NCBI GenBank assembly: GCA_016946835.1
Contig: JACVTC010000434.1
Location: forward strand, 1 to 22,500
Reading direction: 5' to 3'
Length of the DNA stretch: 22,500 nt
From: Neocallimastix lanati (nom. inval.)
Taxonomy: Eukaryota > Neocallimastigomycota > Neocallimastigomycetes > Neocallimastigales > Neocallimastigaceae
The position numbers and the translations under genes were made by a program. Positions 1 through 9,030 of the stretch are shown here, piece after piece. The first letter of the stretch is position 1, and each line of letters begins with the position of its first letter. The notes under the pieces are model-generated. The model saw only the letters and a program-made list of their open reading frames with translations. It was not told the DNA's origin and made no database searches.

Positions 1-817
1 ATAATTATGATTATAATTAAATTCATATTCACTTTACTTGATCTATAACTAAGATTATCAATAATTTATAAATTTCAAAAACTTTGAAATCATAATCTAT
101 TTTAATAATAATAATAAAAAAAACAACTTTATTTATACATTTTATTTTATATTTTTATTAATAATAAATATTTTAATATTATAAAAAAAAAATTTTTTTT
201 TTCTTCAAATTTTATTAATTGGAATAAACACTAATTAAAATATATTAAAGAAAACTTTTTTTTTAAAAAAATCCAATACATAATACATTCAATAAATTTA
301 AGAATATTTCAAAACAATTTTGTATTACATTAATATAAATAATAATAATAATTATAAAACCCACTTAAACATATCATAATAATTTAAATTTTGTTATTAA
401 TTAAAATAACAAATTAAATATTTTTATATTTTTTTTAACTATTTAAAGTTTGATTTTGCTAAAAAAGAAATTAAAAATGAAAAATATAAAATATAAAAAA
501 AAAAAAATTTATAATTTTAATTTATTTATATTAATTTATTTATATTAAAAAGAAAATTTGCATAAAACAAAAAAAAAATAAAATTAAAAAAAATAATAAA
601 AAAAATAAAAAATAAAAATAATTTAATATTAATTTAATAAAAATTATCTCTTGAAATATCTGTCTATATCTTTTAGTAAAGAAATTTTATTATATTACCA
701 TTTATATTTAAAGATATTTTTACTATCCCTCTTTATATTATATTTTATATTAGTTATTACTTTATTATATTATATTGAAGAAATTTTAATTATACATCTT
801 TTTTAATATATTATTTA
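1..817. other. AT-rich spacer, no gene seen
   Basis: This stretch is almost entirely A and T, with many homopolymer runs and simple TAA/TTA patterns. I see no open frame with protein-like composition, no tRNA-like boxes and no retrotransposon motif. It may be decayed repeat DNA, but nothing in it can be assigned. Confidence 0.6.
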
Positions 818-1250
818 TTATTATTTATTATATGTATTATTATTTATTATATCATATTTATTATATTTTTTTTTTTATATTTATTATTTTATATATTTAT
901 TATTTATTATTTATTATTTATTATTTATTATTTTATTATTTATTATTTTATATATTTATTATTTATTATTTATTATTTATTATTTATTATTTATTATTTA
1001 TTATTTATTATTTATTATTTATTATTTATTATTTATTATTTATTATTTATTATTTATTATTTATTATTTATTATATTATTTATTATTATTATTTATTATT
1101 TATTATTTATTATTTATTATTTATTATTTATTATTTATTATTTATTATTTATTATTTATTATTTATTATTTATTATTTATTATTTTTTATTATTTATTAT
1201 TTATTATTTATTATTTACTATTTACTATTTATTATTTATTTTTTATTATT
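818..1250. repeat. TTATTTA heptamer microsatellite
   Basis: A long tandem array of the 7-bp unit TTATTTA (equivalently TAAATAA), with a few interruptions: extra T runs near 870 and 1180, ATAT insertions near 890, 950 and 1074, and TTTACTA variants near 1215-1225. A 7-bp unit rotates through all three frames, so the array has an open frame made only of Y, L, F and I; that frame is a by-product of the repeat and not a gene. The unit does not resemble known fungal telomere repeats. Confidence 0.9.
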
Positions 1251-1260
1251 TGAAACATGA

Positions 1261-1962
1261 TTATTATTATTATATTAATAATTGGGAGAGAAAACAATTT
1301 TATTTATAATTAATGATTTCTGTTATTTATGTAAATCATTTAGTTTTTCTATAAAATAATTTAAAATGAAATTTTCCAAAATAGATTATAAATATTTCAT
1401 TTCAATTTTTTGATAGTTAATATAAATATTCCTTTTTTATTCTTTATTGATTTGTTTCATTCAAACAATTATATGTTATTGTATAAAAATGTAAATATAT
1501 AACTAAAGATGATCAACTTACTTTTTAATTTTTAATGGTATAATCCATTAATAATTTTTAAATTTTTTAATACCAATGTTTCTATTAAACACTTTTAGAA
1601 ATTAATAAAAAATAAAAATAAAAAAATAAAAATGAGAAATATTTTAATTTTCAAAACTATTTCATTTATTATTCAATAATTAATATAAATATCAAACATC
1701 ATTATTTAACAATTACCATAATAATAAATATTCTCACAAGATTATCTAATTCTTTAATTGAATTAAAACTTAAATTATATTGTAAAATTTGAGATAGAAT
1801 ACAATAATAATTTCAAGTATTTAATATTGAATTATTTAAAGTATTATATAAAAGTAATTTTTCTATTATTTATTTTATTTATTATTAGAATTATTATTTA
1901 TAATTAGATATCTTATTTATTATTAGAAATTATTAATTTTATTTACTATTATTTATTAATTA
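1261..1962. other. AT-rich spacer, no gene seen
   Basis: AT-rich DNA without an open frame of protein-like composition. From about 1860 to 1962 the sequence becomes a loose TTATTTATTAGAA pattern that merges into the retrotransposon leader repeats starting at 1963. It could be a heavily degenerated continuation of that repeat array, but the similarity is too weak to claim. Confidence 0.5.
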
Positions 1963-2062
1963 TTTCGAAATTTATCGACAACTTATTAGAATTATTTTAT
2001 TCGAAATCTTTATCGACAACTTAATAGAATATTTTTCAAGCTCGAAATCTTTATCGACCACT
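1963..2062 (-). repeat. Leader/PBS-like fragment outside E1's 3' LTR
   Basis: About 100 bp repeating the E1 leader: one diverged and two exact copies of the roughly 40-bp unit containing TCGAAATCTTTATCGAC. The last two units (2001-2062) match 9156-9217 base for base, including the PBS-like CCA at 2058-2060. The unit at 1963-2000 matches 9112-9155 only imperfectly. An ordinary 3' LTR should be flanked here by host DNA, so this looks like the truncated leader of a further element sharing the LTR at 2063-3926. The alternative is that the LTR itself extends into the array. Confidence 0.6.
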
Positions 2063-2226
2063 TGAATTTTTGTAATTTAGTATATTTGTAGTAATAAATT
2101 TAGAAGCAAAGTTTTATTTATTATTTTCACCTTTCAAAAATTTTTCTTTTTAAACGATAAATATTGTATTGTTATAGCTAATAAAATTATTAATTAATTA
2201 TAATTATTAAATACAAAAAAATAATC

Positions 2227-2232
2227 TTTATT
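2227..2232 (-). terminator. Candidate poly(A) signal in E1 3' LTR
   Basis: AATAAA on the minus strand, in the context GACAATAAAGATT, near the downstream end of the LTR in element orientation. This is where a polyadenylation signal for the E1 transcript would be expected, about 165 bp before the LTR end. The same hexamer is at 9381-9386 in the 5' LTR. In DNA this AT-rich the motif alone is weak evidence. Confidence 0.4.
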
Positions 2233-2870
2233 GTCGTACAATCTGATAGTACACACTGTCTGACGTGCAGCTTACCTAATGGTGTCATGCCACGCGTGTG
2301 CCACGATTACTATATTCAATATAAAATATAGCAGTTCAGAGCCCACTAGCCCAATTACTATGTAGGATAAACTTAATCCGATAATCTATGTACGGAATAA
2401 AAAATTTTAAAAGTATTCAATAATATTTTTATTAACTAATAAAAATTAACTAAAAACACAATATTTTCAAAGTAAATTAAGATTCTATTACAGGAATTAT
2501 ATAACAAATAAAGTACCAGTAATAAAAAAAAATAAAAAAAATTTAAATGGCGAAGTTAGCCAAAGTCTGATACTTTATATAATAAAGTGCCTTATAACTA
2601 GCACAAAGAAAAGTAAAAAAAATTATATAAAAAAAACAATCTTACGCCTTCGGTGACGTAAGCTCCTTATTCGCCAGTGCTTGGAAAGTACCCGCACCTT
2701 CGTGTGTTGAAACGTTGAAGGTTGAACTATTATTACCGGGTCGGTAACCAAATACCTTCGTCTACTTTCCAATTAATCTCCAAATTAACTACTATTCAAT
2801 AACCTACTATGAATAGAGTTAATTTGTTGCTATCTGAGAATACACTGTGTATGAGCTCTATCCGCTCCTT
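2230..2870 (-). other. High-complexity, structured R/U5 block of E1 LTR
   Basis: Unlike the rest of the LTR, this block is not AT monotone and holds several short inverted repeats: CTTACG/CGTAAG at 2641-2662 enclosing a CCTTCGG core, and TTACCG-GGT-CGGTAA at 2733-2747. The near-repeat CTTTCC/GGAAAG recurs around it. The same block is in the 5' LTR at about 9386-10025. It lies downstream of the presumed transcription start, so it would be in the genomic RNA. No open frame of note was seen. Confidence 0.5.
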
Positions 2871-2947
2871 GTTATAATTTTACAAAATTTGTTTTTTTAG
2901 AATCTTAATTTTACTTATTTAAAAAAATTTTTTTTATATATATATAT

Positions 2948-2997
2948 CAAACAAGCGCCATGGGTTAATCAAAGGATTAACGACTTACTTGTTTATC
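2948..2997 (-). other. Compound hairpin in E1 LTR
   Basis: An outer stem AAACAAG/CTTGTTT encloses an inner perfect 7-bp hairpin GTTAATC-AAAG-GATTAAC. It is repeated in the other LTR at about 10103-10152. It lies in the part of the LTR expected to be transcribed, so it could fold in the RNA. Its function is unknown. Confidence 0.5.
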
Positions 2998-3080
2998 AAT
3001 ATAAAATAAAAAAAAAATTAAAAAAAAATCTATGTTATTTACTATTATTTCTATTTAATTCCCCGATATCGCCACCATAT

Positions 3081-3163
3081 AAATGTTAAGGTTTTAGAGA
3101 ATTAAATAAAAATAAAGTAAGGAAACACAAATTTTATTTATTTATTTATTATTTTTATTTATA
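3081..3163 (-). promoter_or_regulatory. Core-promoter-like block of E1 3' LTR
   Basis: On the minus strand a TATA box, TATAAATA (3163-3156), is followed by a T-rich stretch and then AACCTTAACATTT (3093-3081). The same TATA-then-AACCTTAACATTT order occurs in the otherwise different E2 LTR (13379-13270), which suggests a conserved core promoter and start region. In this LTR it would drive transcription leftwards, out of E1. The start site itself cannot be read from sequence. Confidence 0.45.
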
Positions 3164-3383
3164 AATTTATTTGATTTTATTTTATGATATTTAAAAATTA
3201 GTAGCAAAATTTACAACTATTTATACTTTTTTTCAAGGCATAAAAGTTGTTCTTGCCACTAAATTACATTTTATTTATTTTTTTTTTTTTAAAAACTATT
3301 AAATTTAAATTGATTTTTATAATTAATTATATAAAATTTAATTATAACAATATAAATAAAATACATTTATAATATTAATAAAA

Positions 3384-3385
<2 letters not shown>

Positions 3386-3428
<43 letters not shown>
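3386..3428 (-). repeat. Poly(T)43 tract, poly(A) on the element strand
   Basis: An uninterrupted run of 43 T on the plus strand, inside the U3 part of the LTR; the 5' LTR has 42 (10541-10582). In both copies the tract is followed by ATTTATTTATTTAAAAATATC. It lies upstream of the putative TATA box in element orientation, where poly(dA:dT) could exclude nucleosomes, but that role is inference. Confidence 0.8.
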
Positions 3429-3430
<2 letters not shown>

Positions 3431-3926
3431 TTATTTATTTAAAAATATCTAAAATATTACTAATAAGAATTTATTTAATTGGCTATAATTTTTATTACAA
3501 TCTGTTAAAATATTCAAATAAAAATAAAAATACTATTCTAATATAAAGGTTTTTAATAAAATAAAATATTTTTCAATATAAAATAAAACATTTCGATATA
3601 AAATTTTATAATAAAAAGTTAAAATATAATATATAAATTTTTAATTATCAATATATAAAAATATTATTAATATAAATTTTCATTATTAATATAAAAAAAA
3701 TAAGATTTATTATTAATATTGCTAATATAAGTTTTAAATATATAAAAATATTACTATTAATATAAGATTTAATATAAAAATATAAAGTTTAATATAATTT
3801 TTGATTTAATTTTTGATCTTTGGATTTAAAAATTTATTAAAGTACAAAAATAATAATGTACACATAATGTATTAGAAATAAATCGTAGATTTAATTAAGA
3901 ATGCATTATTTAGTACATTCTTATCA

Positions 3927-3940
3927 AGATGCCCCGACGA
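3927..3940 (-). other. E1 polypurine tract
   Basis: Immediately before the 3' LTR on the minus strand the sequence reads CGTCGGGGCATCT and then TGATAAG. The G-run followed by ATCT/ATCA is shared with E2 (GAGGGGGAGATCT) and E3 (GAGGGGGCATCA), each directly abutting an LTR that starts TG. This is the expected position of the plus-strand primer for reverse transcription. It is short and interrupted by pyrimidines, so it is called mainly by position and conservation. Confidence 0.65.
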
Positions 3941-3944
3941 AGAC

Positions 3945-6900
3945 TCAAGCTTCTCTGTAAGCGGAGTTAAACTTTACTAAATTTTTAAAGTGAACATTCC
4001 TATCGAGTTGCTTTCCAGTCTTCTGATCGATTAGGGTTGCCGTGTTGAATTGAATTTTTAAAATTTTAAATGGTCCATTGTAATATGGTTCTAGCTTAGT
4101 GCGGCTAAAGTTTCTAACAAGAACAAGATCACCAGCCTTTAATTCTTTTCCTTTTTTCATACTTATTTGTTCTTCTCGTCTTGTTGCCCAATACTTGTTA
4201 GCATTCTTCACATTTTCGCATGCTTCTCTAGTCCATTGATAATGACGAACAAATTTTTCCATTAAGATTTCATCATATGATTTACCTGCATTTTCAATTG
4301 TTCTTATGGCTATATCATAAGGCTGTTGGTCTTCTCTTCCATATACTAATTCAAAACTAGAATGTCCAGTAGCTGTATTTTTGGTAGTTCGAAGTGCCCA
4401 TAAAGCAGAAGGTAAAACTTCATCCCAATCTTGATTTTTCCTTCCTAATAAACGAAGTAATTTTCCAATTTCTTTGTTTCGATTTTCAGTAAGACCATTG
4501 GATTCAGGGTGATAAGTAGCTATGAATTTTACATAAACGTCATAAAGGTCAAGAAAGATTTTAGTCATATCAGAAGTGAATTGGACTCCATTATCAGTAG
4601 TAATAACTTGAGGTACACCATGTCTTGCAAAAACGTTTATTAAAAATTTAATTATATCAGAGGAAGTTATGTTTTCAGTGGGTTCGGCTTCAACCCATTT
4701 GGTAAAGTAATCAACAGTTACTATAATATATTGATTATTATTTCTTGTTTTTGGTAACGGTCCTATAATATCTAATCCTAAATGCACAAAGGGACCCTCC
4801 ACTTTAGTTGGATGGTTTTCGGTTGGTTCTGGATATGGTTGAGGACGATTTAATTGGCATTTTTCACAATTACTAACAATTCTTTTGATATCTTTAATCA
4901 TATGATTCCAATAAAAGTTTTTCTTAAGTCTTTGATATGTTTTGTAATATCCTTCGTGGCCAATATTATGAGCTTCTAAAATTAATTTAAACCTTTCATT
5001 TTCGTCCGTTATTAATTTTCTATAATTTCCATTGTCGATAAAGTAATCTTCACCATCAATAACAGTAAACTTTTCATTAATAAATTCCTTTATAACCTTA
5101 GATAATAATTCTTCATTATTTCCATTAGTAATTTTTGTTAATAATATCTTTCTCTCTTCCTTACTTTTCATTCTTGAAAGAGCATCAGCTAACACATTCT
5201 TTTTGCCTGATTCATATTTTATATTAATTCCAAGCATACTAGCGGTTAGACACCATCTTGTTTGCCTTGCATTCAAAGGTTCTTTATTCTTAAATAAACC
5301 AACTAATGGTTTATGATCTGTGTAAATAGTTGTAGGTAATGGATTTCCTTCAATATAAGATTTAAATTTAGTCATACAGTAAAATAAAGCTGTTCCTTCC
5401 AAATCTGTGATACCATAATTCTTTTCAGTTTTCTTCAAACTTCTACTTATAAAGTGTATTGGATGCTCCTTACCGGTTTCTTCTTCTTTTTGTAAAAGAA
5501 CTCCACCAATTCCATTATACGAAGCATCAGTTCTAATGATAAAAGGTTTGTCAAATGACGGAAATTTTAGAATAGGTGCATTGATTAATTTTTCTTTTAG
5601 GAGTTCAAAGCTTTCTTGTTGTTCTTTATTCCATTCATATTTAGTATTCTTTTTCAATAATTTACATAAAGGTGAGGTAATTTGAGCATATTTAGGGATA
5701 AAGTCACGATAATACCCTATTGCTCCTAGAAATGATCTTAATTCATGAATTGATGAAGGGGCTTCCCACTTCTTAATAGCTGTTATTTTACTTTCCATGG
5801 GACTTAATCCTTTAGTAGTAAGTTTGTGACCTAATACATCAACTTCAGTTTGAAGAAAATGGCACTTTTCAATATTAATTTTTAACTTGTTTTCTTTAAA
5901 TACTTCTAATACTTGTTTAATATGAATTAAATGTTCTTCGATACTTTTTGAATAGATCAAAACATCATCAATAAATACATAAACAAATTCACCAATAAAA
6001 GGGAATAAAATTTTATTCATTTCTCTTTGGAAGGTTGAGGGAGCTCCAGTAAGTCCAAAAGGCATAACCTTAAATTGATAATTTCCAAACTTAGTAGTGA
6101 AAGTGGTTACTTCAACGCTTTCTTCATCCATTAAGATTTGGTGAAAACCAGAAAATAAATCAAGAGTTGTAAATATTTTAGATCCTCCGAGACTATCAAA
6201 AATTTCATCTATATATGGAACTGAATAAGAATCTTTTTCTGTCATATCATTGACTTTTCGGTAGTCAATACACAAGCGCCACTTTCCATTGTGTTTTAGA
6301 ATGAGTACTACTGGAGATGACCATTCTGAACAGGATGGTTCTATCAATCCTTTCTTAATAAGCTTTGTAAGTTCTTCTTTTAAGATATCTGATTTTAATT
6401 TAGTTAACCTATAACTTCTTAATTTTACTGGCTTTGCATTTGCTTTCAAACGGATCTTATGTGGTGAAAGTTTAGAAGGAGTTAGTTCTTCTGTTGAAGT
6501 GGCAACTATGTCAATCATTTCTTTGAGAATTTTAATAATTTGTTCTTTATAATCTTTATTTAAGGTACTTAAAAATTCATCACTCTCAATAAATTCCATT
6601 GGAGTTAATTCCTTTATAATTTCCTTTTCATTATTCGTTTCTTTAACTTTTCTAATAGTGCAAATTATACTTTCTTCATCATAATATTGATTATTTATTT
6701 TAGCTATTTCTTCGTATTCACTTTCTGACAAAAGTTTACATAAACTGTTTAAGGTCGGATGAATAAATAAACAATGATCGATTTGAGTTTTAAAGTTTAT
6801 TAACATATCATAAAATGAGTCTTCTTTCTCAATAATTCTAAAGTCCGCATTAAATTCATAATTATTAATTTTTACTGGTAATTGAACAATAATTCCTTCC

Positions 6901-7760
6901 GAGTATTCTTCATCTTGTGTTGCTAGTTGGATTCTTCCACGACTTTTTCCAACTGTTTCATATTCACCAGGTAATTTATCAAAATACTGCTTAGTAACGA
7001 TGCTTAGGTTACTACAAGAATCAATTAAAAGTTTTCCTAGTACTCCGTCAACACTTGCATCAACCATTGCTAAGTCTTCTTCGGCTACTTCATTACTTTT
7101 ACTTATGTAGCTATGATCATAGTTATTCACTAATAAAGTTCGTGCTATTACATTGTCTACAGTTCCAATTATTTTAGATTTTTCTAACTTTAAACCTTGA
7201 GTTAATTGTGAACGAATTTTCGGACATGCATTCAAGAGTTGACCTATCGTAATACTGGATTTAAGATTATTTAAATCATCCATAATATTGTAAGGTTCTT
7301 TATTATTCATCATTTTGATATTCCTTTTTACTAACTGAGTATTTTCATTATTAGTTTCTTTAGTTTTTGTTGAAATTAATTTTTCCAAAGTATTAGTTTT
7401 ATTTTGTTGATTATCTTTATTCATTTCTATATCTTCTATTTCATTATCGATTACAAGTATATCTTCAGATTCAACTTTTTTCTTTCCTTTTGATGAATAA
7501 TTGTTGTTTTCTTCTTTACTTTCTCTTACTCTTGTTATATTTCTTAATTCCTTTTCTTTTTGTTTTTCTTTGTTAATATTTGGTTGAGTTAAAATTGAAG
7601 GAAGTATTTGATTTTTATAAACTTTATTTGGTTTATTATGTAGCTCATTTTCTTTCTTCTTTCTTAAAGCAGGAGTTGCGAAAGGACGTGGATTATCTTT
7701 TAAACTTTTATGTACTTTCTTGGAATTATTTTCTTCCTTTTCGCTGTTATTATCATTCAT
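3945..7760 (-). CDS. pol: E1 Pol polyprotein (protease-RT-RNase H-integrase)
   Basis: 1271 residues counted from the ATG at 7760. The frame is open upstream to about 7979, and translation is expected to enter it by -1 frameshifting at 7949, adding roughly 60 residues. A charged Lys/Asn/Glu-rich N-terminus (1-150) precedes a retropepsin-like domain with DSC at 247-249 where DSG or DTG is usual. Reverse transcriptase follows: D534 in TTLDLFSG and FIDD with D598/D599. RNase H has D745, E788, D815 and D859. Integrase has the zinc-binding H931/H935/C965/C968 and the catalytic triad D997, D1056, E1092 (DD35E), then a GPY/F-like module (GPF at 1229-1231). No chromodomain follows. It copies the RNA into DNA and integrates it. 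All catalytic residues except the protease glycine look normal, and no internal break is seen. Confidence 0.95.
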   Translation of the reverse strand: MNDNNSEKEENNSKKVHKSLKDNPRPFATPALRKKKENELHNKPNKVYKNQILPSILTQPNINKEKQKEKELRNITRVRESKEENNNYSSKGKKKVESEDILVIDNEIEDIEMNKDNQQNKTNTLEKLISTKTKETNNENTQLVKRNIKMMNNKEPYNIMDDLNNLKSSITIGQLLNACPKIRSQLTQGLKLEKSKIIGTVDNVIARTLLVNNYDHSYISKSNEVAEEDLAMVDASVDGVLGKLLIDSCSNLSIVTKQYFDKLPGEYETVGKSRGRIQLATQDEEYSEGIIVQLPVKINNYEFNADFRIIEKEDSFYDMLINFKTQIDHCLFIHPTLNSLCKLLSESEYEEIAKINNQYYDEESIICTIRKVKETNNEKEIIKELTPMEFIESDEFLSTLNKDYKEQIIKILKEMIDIVATSTEELTPSKLSPHKIRLKANAKPVKLRSYRLTKLKSDILKEELTKLIKKGLIEPSCSEWSSPVVLILKHNGKWRLCIDYRKVNDMTEKDSYSVPYIDEIFDSLGGSKIFTTLDLFSGFHQILMDEESVEVTTFTTKFGNYQFKVMPFGLTGAPSTFQREMNKILFPFIGEFVYVFIDDVLIYSKSIEEHLIHIKQVLEVFKENKLKINIEKCHFLQTEVDVLGHKLTTKGLSPMESKITAIKKWEAPSSIHELRSFLGAIGYYRDFIPKYAQITSPLCKLLKKNTKYEWNKEQQESFELLKEKLINAPILKFPSFDKPFIIRTDASYNGIGGVLLQKEEETGKEHPIHFISRSLKKTEKNYGITDLEGTALFYCMTKFKSYIEGNPLPTTIYTDHKPLVGLFKNKEPLNARQTRWCLTASMLGINIKYESGKKNVLADALSRMKSKEERKILLTKITNGNNEELLSKVIKEFINEKFTVIDGEDYFIDNGNYRKLITDENERFKLILEAHNIGHEGYYKTYQRLKKNFYWNHMIKDIKRIVSNCEKCQLNRPQPYPEPTENHPTKVEGPFVHLGLDIIGPLPKTRNNNQYIIVTVDYFTKWVEAEPTENITSSDIIKFLINVFARHGVPQVITTDNGVQFTSDMTKIFLDLYDVYVKFIATYHPESNGLTENRNKEIGKLLRLLGRKNQDWDEVLPSALWALRTTKNTATGHSSFELVYGREDQQPYDIAIRTIENAGKSYDEILMEKFVRHYQWTREACENVKNANKYWATRREEQISMKKGKELKAGDLVLVRNFSRTKLEPYYNGPFKILKIQFNTATLIDQKTGKQLDRNVHFKNLVKFNSAYREA

Positions 7761-7902
7761 TTTTCTTTTTATAGCATTTATAATGATATTATCCTCACTT
7801 TCAGTTGTGTCACTAAAATCAGATTCTTCAGATTCTTTATTAAAGGAATTATTATCAATTGGGGTATTCTTGGTAAAAGTATTATTTTGTAAATTATTTA
7901 AT

Positions 7903-7955
7903 GAAGCTATTGTTTTGTCATTGGGAGTGCTTCTGCTCCCATTTAGAAGTTTAAA
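7903..7955 (-). promoter_or_regulatory. Gag-Pol -1 ribosomal frameshift signal with predicted pseudoknot
   Basis: On the minus strand gag ends TCT TTA AAC TTC TAA, so the heptamer T TTA AAC (7955-7949) is in the correct X XXY YYZ phase. A 7-nt spacer (7948-7942) leads to a 6-bp stem, TGGGAG (7941-7936) with CTCCCA (7927-7922). In the 8-nt loop, GAAGC (7933-7929) can pair with GCTTC at 7907-7903, giving an H-type pseudoknot with loops of 2, 1 and 14 nt. Slipping back one base enters the pol frame, which is open here. Heptamer, spacer and structure match known -1 frameshift signals; the fold is predicted by eye. Confidence 0.85.
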
Positions 7956-8848
7956 GACTTTTTGGAATATATTTCTTTTTTATTTTTTTCCATAATCTTA
8001 TTTAATTGAGGGCAATAGTATGAGTAATGACCTTCTTCCTTACAGAAGAAGCAAGTTTTAACAGATAAATTTCTCATTTTCTGGGTTGATTCTTCTATAA
8101 TATCTTGAGGTTTCAGTTTATTATTTGTTTGACTTGTTTGGAAAGTTTCGTTTCTTCTTTTAGGATAAAGTCTTGAAGTAGTACTGTTTTGATTATTTTG
8201 ATTATGCTGGGAATTATTAACATTATAGGTATTAATATTATTGTTCCTTACAGAAAGTCTATCTACTTTCTCGGCAATTTTGAAAGCTTTCTCCATACTT
8301 ATATCATCTTTAAGGGATAATTTCTTCCAGGCTTCATAATTATTTTGAATAGAGTCAATATAATCTAGTACACCAATGCGCTTTCTTCTCTTTTTATCAA
8401 GTTTAGTGTACAAAGTTCTATATCTTACATTAAAGTCTTTAATCTTTTCGTTTCTTTTAATTCGCATTGCACGAAGTTCTTTAAGAAGTAAATTTTGGTC
8501 TTCTTTAATACCGTAAAAATTTTCAAGACTTGAAATAATTTTTTCAAGAGAAGGAAATTTATCATCATCAACATTTTCTTCTTCATCATCTTCTTCTTCA
8601 TCTGATGAATCATCACTTTCATCATCACTATCTTCTCCCAAATCTTCAATAACGCGTTGTACTTCACCAGAGCTGGTAAGTAAACAAGCATTAAATATTG
8701 TTTCCGGATCTGTGATACCTTGTATCTTGATCCAAAGTTTTAATTCAGTAGCCCAGGACTTTATATCTAAATTGTCCTTGCTAAGCTTCACTATGTCTCG
8801 TAATTCTTTCTTTAATTCTTTAAAACTTAAAGTACTTTTAGTAGACAT
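7943..8848 (-). CDS. gag: E1 Gag with CCHC zinc knuckle
   Basis: 301 residues, starting at the ATG at 8848, the first in this frame after the AT-rich leader. A helical, Lys/Leu-rich N-terminal part (1-65) is followed by a very acidic Asp/Glu/Ser stretch (about 71-97), a capsid-like region with alternating hydrophobic and basic residues (98-200), an Asn/Gln-rich linker (200-245), and one zinc knuckle C266-x2-C269-x4-H274-x4-C279 of the retroviral nucleocapsid type. Gag should form the particle and bind the genomic RNA. Its last codons carry the -1 frameshift site, and the pol frame overlaps its end by about 37 nt. I recognise it by the zinc knuckle and its place before pol; the N-terminal part has no motif I can name. 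Confidence 0.92.
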   Translation of the reverse strand: MSTKSTLSFKELKKELRDIVKLSKDNLDIKSWATELKLWIKIQGITDPETIFNACLLTSSGEVQRVIEDLGEDSDDESDDSSDEEEDDEEENVDDDKFPSLEKIISSLENFYGIKEDQNLLLKELRAMRIKRNEKIKDFNVRYRTLYTKLDKKRRKRIGVLDYIDSIQNNYEAWKKLSLKDDISMEKAFKIAEKVDRLSVRNNNINTYNVNNSQHNQNNQNSTTSRLYPKRRNETFQTSQTNNKLKPQDIIEESTQKMRNLSVKTCFFCKEEGHYSYYCPQLNKIMEKNKKEIYSKKSLNF

Positions 8849-9030
8849 TTCGTTTTTAGTTAATAATTTTTTTATTGTAAATTAACGAGGTTATTAAATA
8901 CGAATAAATTTGAAAGTCCAACTTTAAAAATATAATTTAACAAGTAATTTAATATCGAATCAAATTTTAAAACAATATATCTTAGTAATTTTTGAAAATA
9001 ATAATTTTATTTGCTTTCTTTAGTAAGTAT

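Larger units (their letters stand above)
2063..3926 (-). repeat. E1 3' LTR
   Basis: About 1864 bp, matching 9218-11080 throughout. I see three differences, all single-base homopolymer length changes: a T run near 2067-2071, an A run near 2398-2404 and the poly-T tract at 3386-3428. In element orientation it begins TGATAAGAATG next to the polypurine tract and ends AAATTCA. The outer boundary at 2063 is inferred from the TG end and the PBS position in the other copy; identity continues about 60 bp beyond it. Confidence 0.8.

Noticed and set aside
818-1250. Telomeric or centromeric repeat
   Set aside because: The unit TTATTTA lacks the G-rich strand of telomere repeats, and the array lies in the window interior with nothing else pointing to a chromosome end.
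832-1260. 142-codon plus-strand open frame
   Set aside because: It is the translation of the TTATTTA microsatellite, with only Y, L, F and I residues; not a gene.
7580-7995. Three overlapping plus-strand frames of 60-91 codons
   Set aside because: They are antisense shadows of the gag-pol junction and the Lys/Asn-rich pol N-terminus; their hydrophobic composition follows from the complement of AAA/GAA-rich codons.
8425-8691. 88-codon minus-strand frame inside gag
   Set aside because: Alternative frame of the acidic stretch of gag, rich in Met/Lys repeats; no independent support.
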